NCBI RefSeq assembly: GCF_004362745.1
Contig: NZ_SNXY01000006.1
Coordinates: forward strand, 1,736,001-1,800,000
Length of the DNA stretch: 64,000 nucleotides
Origin: Oharaeibacter diazotrophicus
GTDB lineage: Bacteria > Pseudomonadota > Alphaproteobacteria > Rhizobiales > Pleomorphomonadaceae
Reading direction: 5' to 3'
The notes below the pieces were generated by a model. It saw only the letters and a list, made by a program, of their open reading frames with translations. It did not search any database and was not told where the DNA came from. Positions 45,690 to 55,706 of this stretch are shown one piece after another (the first letter of the stretch is position 1; each line of letters begins with the position of its first letter). A program made the translations under genes and the position numbers.

Positions 45690-46619
45690 TCAGTGGCGGC
45701 GGCCGGCCGCGAGTTCGTCCGCGAAGCGGACCTCGAGCAGCGTCTTCAGGCCGAGGGTGAGGAGGGCGAGCAGCGCCAGCACCGCGGCGACCGCGAAGGC
45801 GCCGACGAACTGGTACTCGTTGTAGAGGATTTCCACGTGCAGCGGCATCGTGTTGGTCAGGCCGCGGATGTGGCCGGACACCACCGACACCGCGCCGAAC
45901 TCGCCCATGGCGCGGGCGTTGCAGAGCAGCACGCCGTAGAGCAGCGCCCATTTCACGTTGGGCAGTGTCACGGTGAGGAAGGTGCGCAGGCCCGAGGCGC
46001 CGAGCGACAGCGCGGCCTCCTCGTCGGTGGTGCCCTGCTCCTCCATCAGCGGGATCAGCTCGCGCGCCACGAACGGGAAGGTGACGAAGATCGTCGCCAG
46101 CACGATGCCGGGCACGGCGAACACCACCTGCAGGCCGGCGGCGTTGAGGATCGGCCCGAACCAGCCGTGGGTGGTGGAGTAGAGCAGCACGTAGACGAGG
46201 CCGGCGACCACCGGCGACACCGAGAACGGCAGGTCGATCAGGGTGATCAGGAAGGCCTTGCCGCGGAACTCGTACTTGGCGACCGCCCAGGCGGCGGCGA
46301 CGCCGAACACGAGGTTGGCCGGCACCGCGATCGCGGCGACCAGCAGCGTCAGCCGGATCGCGGCGAGCGCGTCGGGGTCGGTCAGCGCCTCGACCACCGG
46401 GCCGAGGCCGCGGCGCAGCGCCTCGGCGAACACCGCGACCAGCGGCAGCAGCAGGAACAGCGCCAGCAGCGCCACCGCGACGAGGATCAGCGTGCGCCGG
46501 ACCCACGGCGCCTCCTCGGTCGGCAGGCGTGGCGCCGGGCGGCGGGCGACCCGGACGGGGGCGGCGGCGGTGCGCGCGGGCGGCGGCACGGCCGAGGACG
46601 AGACGGCGACGTCAGACAC
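45690..46619 (-). CDS. cysW: Sulfate importer permease CysW
   Basis: A 309-residue inner-membrane permease with about six membrane helices. An extended N-terminus (1-40, Pro/Arg-rich) precedes the first helix ([21 protein letters not shown]). The EAA motif region is [22 protein letters not shown] (about 198-219). It overlaps cysT by 8 bp. It forms the sulfate channel together with CysT. Confidence 0.93.
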   Translation of the reverse strand: MSDVAVSSSAVPPPARTAAAPVRVARRPAPRLPTEEAPWVRRTLILVAVALLALFLLLPLVAVFAEALRRGLGPVVEALTDPDALAAIRLTLLVAAIAVPANLVFGVAAAWAVAKYEFRGKAFLITLIDLPFSVSPVVAGLVYVLLYSTTHGWFGPILNAAGLQVVFAVPGIVLATIFVTFPFVARELIPLMEEQGTTDEEAALSLGASGLRTFLTVTLPNVKWALLYGVLLCNARAMGEFGAVSVVSGHIRGLTNTMPLHVEILYNEYQFVGAFAVAAVLALLALLTLGLKTLLEVRFADELAAGRRH

Positions 46620-47451
46620 GACCGAACCTCCGGCGGGACCAGGCCTGGATCAGGTTGATGGCGAGCAGCATCGCGAAGGAGATCGCCAGCATGATCGTCG
46701 CCACCGCGGTGGCGCCGGCGTAGTCGAACTCCTCGAGCTTGATGACGATCAGCAGCGGCGCGATTTCCGAGACGTAGGGGATGTTGCCGGCGATGAAGAT
46801 CACCGAGCCGTATTCGCCGACCGAACGGGCGAAGGCGAGCGCGAAGCCGGTCAGGATCGCCGGCGTCAGCGTCGGCAGGATCACCGCCCGGAGCGTGCGG
46901 AAGCGGCCGGCGCCGAGCGTCGCCGCGGCCTCCTCGCACTCGCGGTCGACCTCGGCCAGCACCGGCTGCACCGTGCGGACCACGAAGGGCAGGCCGACGA
47001 AGACCAGCGCCACGAAGATGCCGAGCGGGGTGAAGGCGATCTTGAGGCCGATCGCCTGGGCGTATTGTCCGAGCCAGCCGTTCGGGGCGTAGAGCGCCGT
47101 CAGGGCGATGCCGGCCACCGCCGTCGGCAGCGCGAACGGCAGGTCGATCGCCGCGTCGAGGAGACGCCGGCCGGGGAAGGAGTAGCGCGTCAGCACCCAG
47201 GCGACCAGCACGCCGAACGGCACGTTGAACACGGCCGCCGCGAAGCTGGTCAGGAACGACACCTTCAACGCCGCGAAGGTGCGCTCCTCGAGGGCGAGCG
47301 CGGCGATGGCGCCGAACCCGAGGCCGGAGGCGTTCCACACCAGCGCCGCGAGCGGCAGGAGCACGATCGCGGCGAGGTAGACGAGCGTGAAACCGAGCGC
47401 CAGGCGAAAGCCCGGGATCACGCTCGGCTGGACCAATCGAAATGTCGACAC
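46612..47451 (-). CDS. cysT: Sulfate importer permease CysT
   Basis: A 279-residue permease. GTG at 47451 is chosen as start: it follows GAAGGAAAC and gives [21 protein letters not shown], the usual CysT N-terminus. Six membrane segments are evident, and the EAA region is [22 protein letters not shown] (about 169-190). A 13-bp hairpin lies between the binding-protein gene and this gene. Confidence 0.93.
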   Translation of the reverse strand: MSTFRLVQPSVIPGFRLALGFTLVYLAAIVLLPLAALVWNASGLGFGAIAALALEERTFAALKVSFLTSFAAAVFNVPFGVLVAWVLTRYSFPGRRLLDAAIDLPFALPTAVAGIALTALYAPNGWLGQYAQAIGLKIAFTPLGIFVALVFVGLPFVVRTVQPVLAEVDRECEEAAATLGAGRFRTLRAVILPTLTPAILTGFALAFARSVGEYGSVIFIAGNIPYVSEIAPLLIVIKLEEFDYAGATAVATIMLAISFAMLLAINLIQAWSRRRFGRV

Positions 47452-47505
47452 CCGTTTCCTTCCCCCTCGCGGGCGCGGCGTCGGATCGCCGCGCGAACGA
47501 TCGAA

Positions 47506-47534
47506 CCGGGCCCCGCCGTCGCGGCGGGGCCCGG
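47506..47534 (-). promoter_or_regulatory. Intercistronic hairpin between sbp and cysT
   Basis: A perfect 13-bp stem CCGGGCCCCGCCG (47506-47518) with 47522-47534 around a 3-nt loop, 10 bp after the binding-protein stop codon. Hairpins here typically protect the binding-protein message and lower permease expression. Confidence 0.55.
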
Positions 47535-47543
47535 CGGTGCGGA

Positions 47544-48566
47544 TCACTGCGCCGGCTTGTAGATCTGGTCGAACACGCCGCCGTCGCCGAAGTGGTAGGG
47601 CTGCGCCTTCTTCCAACCGCCGAAGATCGGGTCGTCGATCGAGACCAGCTTCAGTTGCGGGATCTTCCCGAGCAGCGTCTTGTCGGTGACGAGATCGGGC
47701 TCGGCCGGGCGGTAGTAGTGCTTGGCGGCCAGTGTCTGGCCCTCGGCGGAGTAGAGGTAGTTCAGGTAGGCCTCGGCCACCTTGCGGGTGCCGGCCGCGT
47801 CGACGTTGCCGTCGACCACCGCGACCGGCGGCTCCGCCAGGATCGACTGCGGCGGCACCACGATGTCGAACTGGTCGGCGCCGAACTCGTCCTGGGCGAG
47901 GAAGGCCTCGTTCTCCCACGCGAGCAGCACGTCGCCGATCTGGCGCTGGGCGAAGGTGGTGGTCGAGCCGCGCGCACCGGTGTCGAGCACGGGCACGTGC
48001 TTGAACAGCGTGCCGATGTACTCCTTGATCTTGGCCTCGTCGCCGCCGTACTCGCCGTAGGCCCAGGCCCACGCGGCGAGATAGTTCCAGCGCGCGCCGC
48101 CCGAAGTCTTCGGGTTCGGCGTCACCACCTCGACGCCGTCCTTGACGAGGTCGCCCCAGTCCGTGATGCCCTTCGGGTTGCCCTTGCGGACCAGGAACAC
48201 GATGGTCGAGGTGTAGGGCGAGGAATTGTGCGGCAGCCGGCCGCGCCAGTCGGCGGCGATCTTGCCGGACTTGGCGGCGATGGCGTCGATGTCGCTCTCG
48301 AGCGCCAGCGTCACCACGTCGGCGGGCAGGCCGTCGATCACCGCACGGGCCTGCTTGCCCGAGCCGCCGTGCGAGGTCTGGATCGTCACGGTCTCGCCGG
48401 TGTCGGCCTTCCACTTGGCGGCGAAGGCGGCGTTGAATTCCTTGTAGAGCTCGCGGGTCGGGTCGTAGCTGACGTTGGTCAGCGTGACGTCGGCGAGCGC
48501 CGGCGCGGCCATCGGCAGCGCCACCGCGGCCGCGATCAGCAGGCGTTTCCAGTCGAACGGCTTCAT
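47544..48566 (-). CDS. sbp: Sulfate-binding protein
   Basis: A 340-residue periplasmic protein with a Sec signal peptide (1-25, cleavage ALA-DV). Family segments: [18 protein letters not shown] (about 28-45), [15 protein letters not shown] (about 62-76), [19 protein letters not shown] (about 147-165). Captures sulfate for CysTWA. CysP and Sbp are hard to separate by eye, so the symbol is approximate. The gene heads the operon, downstream of an AT-rich promoter at 48679-48706. Confidence 0.92.
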   Translation of the reverse strand: MKPFDWKRLLIAAAVALPMAAPALADVTLTNVSYDPTRELYKEFNAAFAAKWKADTGETVTIQTSHGGSGKQARAVIDGLPADVVTLALESDIDAIAAKSGKIAADWRGRLPHNSSPYTSTIVFLVRKGNPKGITDWGDLVKDGVEVVTPNPKTSGGARWNYLAAWAWAYGEYGGDEAKIKEYIGTLFKHVPVLDTGARGSTTTFAQRQIGDVLLAWENEAFLAQDEFGADQFDIVVPPQSILAEPPVAVVDGNVDAAGTRKVAEAYLNYLYSAEGQTLAAKHYYRPAEPDLVTDKTLLGKIPQLKLVSIDDPIFGGWKKAQPYHFGDGGVFDQIYKPAQ

Positions 48567-48678
48567 GGTCGAGCGTCCCCTCGGGTCGGATTTCCCGGCC
48601 GCGGCGCGGCCGGTGGTTCGTTCTGCGAGGGGGCCGTTCCGCACCGCCGGCTCGTGCCGGCCCCGTCTCATGAAACTA

Positions 48679-48706
48679 ACTCTATCTGATGGGTCGAGTT
48701 TATCAA
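48679..48706 (-). promoter_or_regulatory. Putative promoter of the sulfate operon
   Basis: On the minus strand TTGATA (48701-48706) and TAGAGT (48679-48684) are spaced 16 bp within an AT-rich patch. The rest of the 366-bp divergent region (48567-48932) contains no gene; the promoter of the plus-strand importer should lie nearer 48850-48920. Confidence 0.4.
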
Positions 48707-48932
48707 GTTTCCTTTCGCAGCGTTTTTTCCACCCGGAACGGAAAATTCTCCTCGCCGGCCCCGGGTTCCGGGAATGGTCCGGTCGCCGTCGGCGCCGCTG
48801 CGCATGCGCCGCGTCGATGCCCGCGGGGCGCGCCGCACGGGGCCGTGCATTCTTCATTTTCGACGTGGACAGCGGTGCCCGCCCGGCTAAACTCGCGTCC
48901 GCTCGCTAGAAAATCGAACAGGGGTGACGGGC

Positions 48933-50528
48933 ATGCTCATGCGTTCAGTGCGCCATTTCGTGTCGGCGGCGGCGGTCTGCGCCGCGCTGATCGGTCCCGC
49001 CGCGGCGGCCACGCCGGCCGACACGCTGGTCGAGGCCTGGCAGATCGACGACATCATCTCGCTCGATCCGGCCGAGATCTTCGAGATCTCCACCACCGAG
49101 ATCGCCGGCAACACCTACGAGCGCCTGATCGGCTACGACATCCACGACGTCTCCAAGGTGTTCGGCGTCGTCGCCGAGGACTGGACCGTCTCCGAAGACG
49201 GCAAGACCATCACCTTCAAGATCCGCGAAGGCCGCAAGTTCGCCTCCGGCAACCCGATCACCGCCGCCGACGCGGTCTATTCGCTGCAGCGCGCGATCAT
49301 CCTCGACAAGTCCCCGGCCTTCATCGTCTCCCAGTTCGGCCTGACCAAGGACAACGTCAAGGACAAGATCAAGCAGACCGGCGACTACACCTTCACCTTC
49401 GAGATGGACAAGGCCTACGCCCCGTCCTTCGTGCTCTACTGCCTGACCTCCTCGGTCGCCTCCGTGGTCGACAAGAAGCTGGTCGAGGAGCACGAGGCGA
49501 ACGGCGACCTCGGCTACGAGTGGCTGAAGACCCACTACGCCGGCTCCGGCCCCTATTCGATCCGCGACTGGCGCGCCAACGAGGCCGTCGTGCTGGAGCG
49601 CAACCCGAATTATTCGGGCACCGCCGCCCCGCTCGCCCGCGTGATCTACCGCCACGTGCCCGAGACCGCGACCCAGCGCCTCCTGCTCGAGAAGGGCGAC
49701 ATCGACGTCGCGCGCAACCTCGGCCCCGAGCAGATCGCCGCCGTCTCGGCCAACCCGGACGTCAAACTCGCCCAAGCGGCCAAGGGCACGCTCTACTACT
49801 TCAGCCTCAACCAGAAGAACCCGACCCTCGCCAAGCCCGAGGTTCGCGAGGCGATGAAGTACCTCGTCGACTACCAGGCGATCGCCGACACCATCATGAA
49901 GAACCTCGGCGAGGTCCATCAGGCCTTCCTGCCGAAGGGCTTCCTCGGCGCGGTCAACGACAACCCCTATTCGCTCGACGTCGAGAAGGCCAAGGCTCTG
50001 CTCGCCAAGGCCGGCCTGCCGGACGGCTTCACCGTCACCATGGACGTCCGCTCGACCCAGCCGATCACCGGCATCGCCGAGGCGGTCCAGGGCACGCTCG
50101 CCAAGGCCGGCATCAAGGTCGAGATCATCCCGGGCGACGGCAAGCAGACCCTGACCAAGTACCGCGCCCGCACCCACGACATCTACATCGGCGTCTGGGG
50201 CCCGGACTACCAGGACCCGCACACCAACGCCCAGACCTTCGCGTCCAACCCGGACAACAAGGACGACGCCGCGTCGAAGACGCTGGCGTGGCGCAACGCC
50301 TGGGAGACGCCGGAACTCGGCAAGCAGGTCGACGCCGCCATCCTCGAGCGCGACGGCGCCAAGCGCGCCGCCCTCTACGAGGCGATGCAGAAGGAGGTGA
50401 TGGCGACCAGCCCGTTCGTCGTCATGTTCCAGCAGACGGAGGTCGCGGCGGTCCGCGCCAACGTCAAGGGCTTCGAGCTCGGCCCGTCCTTCGACAACAA
50501 CTTCGTCGCGCCGGTGAGCAAGGAGTGA
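48933..50528 (+). CDS. ABC importer substrate-binding protein, peptide type (system 2)
   Basis: A 531-residue SBP_bac_5 protein with a Sec signal peptide (about 1-26, MLMRSVRHFVSAAAVCAALI). It shows the family segment GVVAEDWTVSEDGKTITFKI (about 69-88) and GSGPYSIRDWRANEAVVLERN (about 203-223). Sequence differs clearly from the system 1 protein, so it probably has another ligand. Its stop codon overlaps the GTG start of the permease gene. ATG at 48933 is preferred over GTG 48924 and ATG 48939 because of ribosome-site spacing. Confidence 0.87.
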   Translation: MLMRSVRHFVSAAAVCAALIGPAAAATPADTLVEAWQIDDIISLDPAEIFEISTTEIAGNTYERLIGYDIHDVSKVFGVVAEDWTVSEDGKTITFKIREGRKFASGNPITAADAVYSLQRAIILDKSPAFIVSQFGLTKDNVKDKIKQTGDYTFTFEMDKAYAPSFVLYCLTSSVASVVDKKLVEEHEANGDLGYEWLKTHYAGSGPYSIRDWRANEAVVLERNPNYSGTAAPLARVIYRHVPETATQRLLLEKGDIDVARNLGPEQIAAVSANPDVKLAQAAKGTLYYFSLNQKNPTLAKPEVREAMKYLVDYQAIADTIMKNLGEVHQAFLPKGFLGAVNDNPYSLDVEKAKALLAKAGLPDGFTVTMDVRSTQPITGIAEAVQGTLAKAGIKVEIIPGDGKQTLTKYRARTHDIYIGVWGPDYQDPHTNAQTFASNPDNKDDAASKTLAWRNAWETPELGKQVDAAILERDGAKRAALYEAMQKEVMATSPFVVMFQQTEVAAVRANVKGFELGPSFDNNFVAPVSKE

Positions 50529-51628
50529 CGGCGGTCTCCGGTCCCGGACCGGATCGCGGCGCCGGGGACGGGGCATCCCCCGTCCTCGCCGCCGGGGACG
50601 GGTGGAAGCCCGTCCTCGGCATCGCCGCGGCCTTCGGCCGATTCGTCTCGACGCTGGCGGCGACGCTGCTCGGCCTGCTCGCCGTCACCTTCGTGATCGG
50701 GCGGGTCATCCCGATCGACCCGGTGCTCGCCATCGTCGGCGACCGCGCCCCAGCGCAGGTCTACGCCCGCGTCCGCGCCGAGCTCGGCATCGACCTGCCG
50801 CTGTGGGAACAGTTCTGGATCTACTGCACCAAGGCGCTCTCCGGCGACTTCGGCACCTCGGTGCTGACCACCAATCCGGTGCTGGTCGACATCGCCCGCT
50901 ACTTCCCCGCCACCATCGAACTCGCCACCCTCGGCACCCTTGTCGGCACGCTGGTCGGCATCCCGCTCGGCGTCTATGCCGCGGTGCGCGCCGGCAGCCT
51001 CGGCGACCAGATCGTCCGCGTGCTCGGCCTCGTCGGCTATTCGGTGCCGATCTTCTGGCTCGGCCTGATGGGGCTGTTGCTGTTCTACGCCAATCTCGAC
51101 TGGGTCGCCGGACCGGGCCGGCTCGATGTCGCCTACGACTACTACGTCACCCCCGTCACCGGCATGCTGCTGGTCGACAGCCTGATGCAGGGCCAGACCG
51201 AGGTGTTCTGGAATGCCGTCTCGCACATCGTGCTGCCGGTGGCGCTGCTCGGCTATTTCTCGCTCGCCTACATCGCGCGGATGACGCGCTCCTTCATGCT
51301 CAACGAGCTGTCGCAGGAATATGTCGTCACCGCCCGGGTCAAGGGCCTGTCCGAGGCGCGGGTGATCTGGGGTCACGCGCTGCGCAACGCCGCGGTGCCG
51401 CTGGTCACCGTGGTGGTCCTCTCCTACGCCACCCTGCTCGAGGGCTCGGTGCTGACCGAGACCGTGTTCGCGTGGCCGGGGCTCGGCACCTACATCACCA
51501 GCGCCCTGCAGAGCGCCGACATGAACGCCGTGCTCGGCGGCACGCTGGTGATCGGCACCACCTTCGTCTGCCTCAACGTGCTGTCCGACCTGCTCTACCG
51601 CCTGATCGACCCGAGGACGCGCCGATGA
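50525..51628 (+). CDS. ABC importer permease, DppB-type (system 2)
   Basis: A 367-residue permease starting at GTG, overlapping the binding-protein stop codon (GTGA) with AAGGA upstream. A low-complexity N-terminal stretch (1-35) precedes the first membrane helix. It has the DppB segment TFVIGRVIPIDPVLAIVGD and the EAA region EYVVTARVKGLSEARVIWGHALRNA (about 268-292). Confidence 0.9.
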   Translation: MTAVSGPGPDRGAGDGASPVLAAGDGWKPVLGIAAAFGRFVSTLAATLLGLLAVTFVIGRVIPIDPVLAIVGDRAPAQVYARVRAELGIDLPLWEQFWIYCTKALSGDFGTSVLTTNPVLVDIARYFPATIELATLGTLVGTLVGIPLGVYAAVRAGSLGDQIVRVLGLVGYSVPIFWLGLMGLLLFYANLDWVAGPGRLDVAYDYYVTPVTGMLLVDSLMQGQTEVFWNAVSHIVLPVALLGYFSLAYIARMTRSFMLNELSQEYVVTARVKGLSEARVIWGHALRNAAVPLVTVVVLSYATLLEGSVLTETVFAWPGLGTYITSALQSADMNAVLGGTLVIGTTFVCLNVLSDLLYRLIDPRTRR

Positions 51629-52566
51629 CCGCCCCGGCCCCGCCCGCGACCTCATCGTCCGCCGGCGCGCTCCGCGCGTGGCTGACCGCCGCCGAACCCG
51701 GCTCGCGCACCCAGGCGCGGCTCGGCCGCTTCTACGTCGGCTGGCTGAGCTTCCGCGCCAATCCGCTGGCGATGGTCGGCCTCGCCATCGTGGTCGCGCT
51801 GGTGCTGGTCGCGATCTTCGCCGACGTGCTCGCCACCCGCGATCCGCTGATCGGCGGCGACCTGCGCACCGAGCGGCTGCTGCCGCCGAGCGCCGAATTC
51901 TGGTTCGGCACCGACAATCAGGCCCGCGACATCTACGCCCGCGTCGTCCACGGCTCCCGGCTGACGCTGCTCGTCGTGGTGCTGGTGTCGGTCATCGCCA
52001 CTCCGATCGGCGTCCTGGTCGGCACCGTCTCCGGCTATTTCGGCGGGATCGTCGACACGGTGCTGATGCGGATCACCGACATCTTCCTCGCCTTCCCCCG
52101 CCTCGTGCTCGCCCTCGCCTTCGTCTCGGCGCTCGGCCCCGGCATCGAGAACGCGGTGATCGCGATCGCCATCACGATCTGGCCGCCCTATGCCCGCATC
52201 GCCCGCGCCGAGACGCTGACGGTGCGGAACGGCGACTTCATCCACGCCGTCCGCCTCCAGGGCGCCTCGTCGGCGCGGATCATCCTTCGCCACGTCGTGC
52301 CGCTCTGCATGTCCTCGGTGATCGTGCGCGTCACCCTCGACATGGCCGGCATCATCCTCACCGCCGCCGGCCTCGGCTTCCTCGGCCTCGGCGCCCAGCC
52401 GCCGCTGCCGGAATGGGGCGCGATGATCGCCGCCGGCCGGCAGTATCTGATCGACCAGTGGTGGGTGGCGGCGATGCCGGGCATCGCCATCTTCGTGGTC
52501 AGCCTGGGCTTCAACCTGCTCGGCGACGGCCTGCGCGACGTGCTCGATCCCAAGGCCGCGAAATGA
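51625..52566 (+). CDS. ABC importer permease, DppC-type (system 2)
   Basis: A 313-residue permease of DppC type: WFGTDNQARDIYARVVHGSR in the periplasmic loop (about 93-112) and EAA-type DFIHAVRLQGASSARIILRHVVP (about 204-226). Coupled to both neighbours by 4-bp overlaps (ATGA at 51625 and 52563). Partner of the preceding permease. Confidence 0.9.
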   Translation: MTAPAPPATSSSAGALRAWLTAAEPGSRTQARLGRFYVGWLSFRANPLAMVGLAIVVALVLVAIFADVLATRDPLIGGDLRTERLLPPSAEFWFGTDNQARDIYARVVHGSRLTLLVVVLVSVIATPIGVLVGTVSGYFGGIVDTVLMRITDIFLAFPRLVLALAFVSALGPGIENAVIAIAITIWPPYARIARAETLTVRNGDFIHAVRLQGASSARIILRHVVPLCMSSVIVRVTLDMAGIILTAAGLGFLGLGAQPPLPEWGAMIAAGRQYLIDQWWVAAMPGIAIFVVSLGFNLLGDGLRDVLDPKAAK

Positions 52567-53399
52567 ACCGTCTCCTGCTCGAGGTCGAGGACCTCCGCGT
52601 CCGCTTCCACCTGCGCCGCGGCACCGTCGAGGCGGTGCGCGGCGTCTCGTTCGCGCTCGGGCGCGAGCGCCTCGGCATCGTCGGCGAGTCCGGCTCGGGC
52701 AAGTCGCAGACCGGCCGCGCCATCCTCGGCCTCACCCCGCCGCCCGGCGAGGTCACCGCCGCCAAGCTCGCCTTCGACGGCGTCGACATGCTGCGCGCCT
52801 CGAAGAAGGAGCTGAGGCGGCTGCGCGGCGGGCGGATCGGCATGGTGATGCAGGATCCGAAATACTCGCTGAACCCGGTGATGACCGTCGGTGCCCAGAT
52901 CGTCGAGGCCTACCGCGCCCACGCCCGCGCCGGCCGCGCCGAAGCGCGCGACAAGGCGCTGGCCGGCCTCGAGGCCGTCAAGATCCGCGATCCCGGCCGC
53001 GTCTTCTCGCTCTATCCGCACGAACTCTCCGGCGGCATGGGCCAGCGGGTGATGATCGCGATGATGCTGATCGGCGACCCCGACCTCCTGATCGCCGACG
53101 AGCCGACATCGGCGCTCGACGTCACGGTCCAGCTCGAGGTGCTGCGCATCCTCGACGAGTTGGTCGCCAACCGCGGCATGGGCCTGATCTTCGTCAGCCA
53201 CGACCTCGAGCTGGTGTCCTCCTTCTGCGACCGCGTGCTGGTGATGTACGCCGGCCGCGTCGTCGAGGAGGTCGCCGCGCGCGACCTCGCGAACGCCCGC
53301 CATCCCTACACCCGCGGGCTGATGGGCTGCCTGCCGAAGCTCCACGACGACGTCCACCCGCTGCCGGTGCTCGACAGGGATCCCGCATGGGCGCTGTGA
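52563..53399 (+). CDS. ABC importer ATPase, DppD-type (system 2)
   Basis: A 278-residue ATPase: Walker A GESGSGKSQ (41-49; Gln replaces the usual final Thr/Ser), Q-loop MQDPKYSLNPVM, signature LSGGMGQRV (about 158-166), Walker B LLIADEPTSALD (about 178-189). The C-terminal HPYTRGLMGCLP segment is of the oligopeptide type. Its end overlaps the next ATPase gene by 13 bp. Confidence 0.92.
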   Translation: MNRLLLEVEDLRVRFHLRRGTVEAVRGVSFALGRERLGIVGESGSGKSQTGRAILGLTPPPGEVTAAKLAFDGVDMLRASKKELRRLRGGRIGMVMQDPKYSLNPVMTVGAQIVEAYRAHARAGRAEARDKALAGLEAVKIRDPGRVFSLYPHELSGGMGQRVMIAMMLIGDPDLLIADEPTSALDVTVQLEVLRILDELVANRGMGLIFVSHDLELVSSFCDRVLVMYAGRVVEEVAARDLANARHPYTRGLMGCLPKLHDDVHPLPVLDRDPAWAL

Positions 53400-54163
53400 C
53401 CCCCTTCCTCGCCGTCGACGACCTCGCGGTGCGCTTCGGCTCCGGCCGGCTCGCCGTCGCGGCGGTCGACCGCGTCTCCTTCTCGGTCGGCGAGGGCGAG
53501 GCGCTCGGCCTCGTCGGCGAATCCGGCTCGGGCAAGTCCACCGTCCTCCGCGCCATCGCCGGGCTGGCGCCGGTGTCGGGCGGGAAGATCGCGCTCGCCG
53601 GCCGGCCGGTGCCGTCCCCGCGCGACATGGCCTTCTTCCGCACCGTGCAGATGGTGTTCCAGGATCCCTACGGCTCGCTTCACCCGCGCCACACCGTCGA
53701 CCAGATCCTCGCCGAGCCGTTGGCGATCCACCGCGAGCGCGACGTCGAGGCCCGCATCCTCGGGGCGCTGCGCGAGGTCGGGCTCGGCCCGGCCTTCCGC
53801 TTCCGCTACCCGCACCAGCTCTCCGGCGGCCAGCGCCAGCGCGTCGCGATCGCCAGGGCGCTGATCCTCCGTCCGCGGGTGCTGCTGCTCGACGAGCCGA
53901 CCTCGGCGCTCGACGCCTCGGTCCAGGCCGAGATCCTCAACCTCCTGGAATCGCTGCGCCGCGAGCTCGGCCTGACCTATCTCCTGGTCAGCCACGACCT
54001 CGCGGTGGTTGCCCATCTCTGCGAGCGGCTGGTGGTGATGCGCCATGGCAGCCTCGTCGAGGCGACCACGGCGGCGCACCTGCGCACCGGAACGGTGTCC
54101 GAGGACTACACCCGCACCATGTTGACCGCCAGCGAGGGCTTCACCCGCCGCCCGGCGCCCTGA
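53387..54163 (+). CDS. ABC importer ATPase, DppF-type (system 2)
   Basis: A 258-residue ATPase: Walker A GESGSGKST (44-52), Q-loop VFQDPYGSLHPRH, signature [10 protein letters not shown] (about 145-154), Walker B VLLLDEPTSALD (about 166-177), H-loop LLVSHDLAVV. Slightly short for DppF because the Cys-rich C-terminal extension is absent. Last gene of system 2, followed by family-B hairpins. Confidence 0.92.
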   Translation: MGAVTPFLAVDDLAVRFGSGRLAVAAVDRVSFSVGEGEALGLVGESGSGKSTVLRAIAGLAPVSGGKIALAGRPVPSPRDMAFFRTVQMVFQDPYGSLHPRHTVDQILAEPLAIHRERDVEARILGALREVGLGPAFRFRYPHQLSGGQRQRVAIARALILRPRVLLLDEPTSALDASVQAEILNLLESLRRELGLTYLLVSHDLAVVAHLCERLVVMRHGSLVEATTAAHLRTGTVSEDYTRTMLTASEGFTRRPAP

Positions 54164-54174
54164 AGGGGCGCGAA

Positions 54175-54354
54175 TCTACCCTCCCCCGGACGCAGGCCGT
54201 TCTTCTACCCTCCCCCTTGCGGGGAGGGTCGACGGCCGAAGGCCGGCGGGGTGGGGTGGCGTCCACCGCCGCGCCGCCCTGTCCAATGTCGAGCCCGACG
54301 CCGGCGACCCTCCCCGGCGCTTCGCGCCGACCCTCCCCCAAGGGGAGGGTCAAG
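54175..54354. repeat. Composite hairpin element B2 (inverted partner of 44444-44596)
   Basis: The 241 bp between convergent importer and GGDEF genes hold an extra CTACCCTCCCC half-unit (54177-54187) and then, from about 54202 to 54354, the reverse-oriented copy of the element at 44444-44596: hairpin, GACGGCCGAAGGCCGGCGGG, centre, GGCGCTTCGCGCC and a final CCCTCCCC/GGGGAGGG hairpin. No gene is supported. Confidence 0.75.
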
Positions 54355-54404
54355 ACAGGGGTGCGCGTCGGCGCCACACCCTCCACCCGCGGCGAACCCC
54401 GCCC

Positions 54405-55445
54405 TCACACCAGCCTCAGCCGCGCCGGGCCCTTGCCCCTGCCCCGCGGCGGCGCGGTACGATATGTCCCGCGCCCCGCCGCCTTGGCGCGGTACATCGC
54501 GTCGTCGGCGGCGCGGAAGAGTTCGTCGGCGCTGCGGCCGTCGGCGCGGGCGATGCCGATCGAGGCGCCGATCCGCACCTTGGCCGCGCCGCTGCCCACC
54601 GTCTCGGCGAGGTCGCTCGCGATCCGCGCGGCGCGCAATTCGGGGTCGGCGATGCGCTCGGCGCGCCAGATCACCGCGAACTCGTCGCCGCCGATCCGCG
54701 CCACCAGTTCGGCGTCGCGGCAGGCGACCGCGAGCCGGTCGGCGGCCCGGCGCAGGCAGGCGTCGCCGGCGGCGTGGCCGAAACCGTCGTTGACCTGCTT
54801 GAAGCCGTCGAGGTCGACGATCATCAGCACGCCCGAGCGCGCCAGCGGGTCGTCCGGGGCGTCGAAGGCGGCGAGTGCGCTCTGGAAGCGGGCGCGGCTG
54901 GCGAGGCCGGTCATGGCGTCGCTCTCGGCCATGTGGCGCAGCCGGTCGGCGAGCAGCCGCTCCTCGGTGATGTCCTGCTTCATGCCGAAGATGCGGACCG
55001 GCACGTCGCCGTCGCATTCCACCGTCGCGGTGATGCGGATCCAGCGCGCCGCGCCGCGCGCGGTGCGGATCTCGACGTCGAGCTGGAAACCCGAGCGCTC
55101 GGCGAGCGCCCGATCGCGCACGGCCCGCAGCCTCGCGCGCGACTCCTCCGGATAGAGCGGCAGCACCATCTCGCGCGTCACAGCGATGCCGCGCGGCAGT
55201 TCGAACAGGTCGTAGACCATGTCGGTCCAGGTCAGCGTCTGGCACGGCAGGTCGCACTGCCACACCCCGATCCGCGCCGCCTCGGAGGCGCGCTCGAAGA
55301 GCTTGCGGAAATGCGCCAGCGCCTCGCCCTGGGCGCTGATCACCGCGGCGCTGGCCGCGAGTTCGGCCGCGAGCCGCGCGACGGCGCCGCCGGTCTCCGA
55401 GGGAGCGACGACGTCGATGCCGGGATCGGTGCTTCCGTTGGCCAT
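54405..55445 (-). CDS. PAS-GGDEF diguanylate cyclase
   Basis: A 346-residue signalling protein that should make cyclic di-GMP from two GTP. A helical N-terminus (about 20-55) leads into a PAS/PAC domain (about 55-165: IGVWQCDLPCQTLTWTDMVYD to IFGMKQDITEE). The GGDEF domain follows (about 175-335, with ARIGGDEFAVIW). The inhibitory I-site position reads RDAE instead of RxxD, so product inhibition may be weakened. No membrane helix is evident, so it is cytoplasmic. The start at 55445 has a better ribosome context than an upstream ATG at 55478, which would add 11 residues. Confidence 0.9.
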   Translation of the reverse strand: MANGSTDPGIDVVAPSETGGAVARLAAELAASAAVISAQGEALAHFRKLFERASEAARIGVWQCDLPCQTLTWTDMVYDLFELPRGIAVTREMVLPLYPEESRARLRAVRDRALAERSGFQLDVEIRTARGAARWIRITATVECDGDVPVRIFGMKQDITEERLLADRLRHMAESDAMTGLASRARFQSALAAFDAPDDPLARSGVLMIVDLDGFKQVNDGFGHAAGDACLRRAADRLAVACRDAELVARIGGDEFAVIWRAERIADPELRAARIASDLAETVGSGAAKVRIGASIGIARADGRSADELFRAADDAMYRAKAAGRGTYRTAPPRGRGKGPARLRLV

Positions 55446-55706
55446 GGCTGCGGTTCCGTCACATGCGATCGCGAACATATCGGAAATACACTTACGATCC
55501 GTTTTTTGCGCTGCCGCACATTTGTGCCGTCCGTCGCAGGAGGCGGAAATTGCTCCCGGCGACCGAGGTCGGCGGATTTATTTCTCGACTTTCCCGATAT
55601 GGATTATAGGTTCGCCGTGACCGTCGCGTCCGGCTCGACCGCCGAGCCGTCCGGTCCGCCAAGACGGTCGCCCCGACCGCCCGCAGTCTCGAACACGGAA
55701 CCGCCG

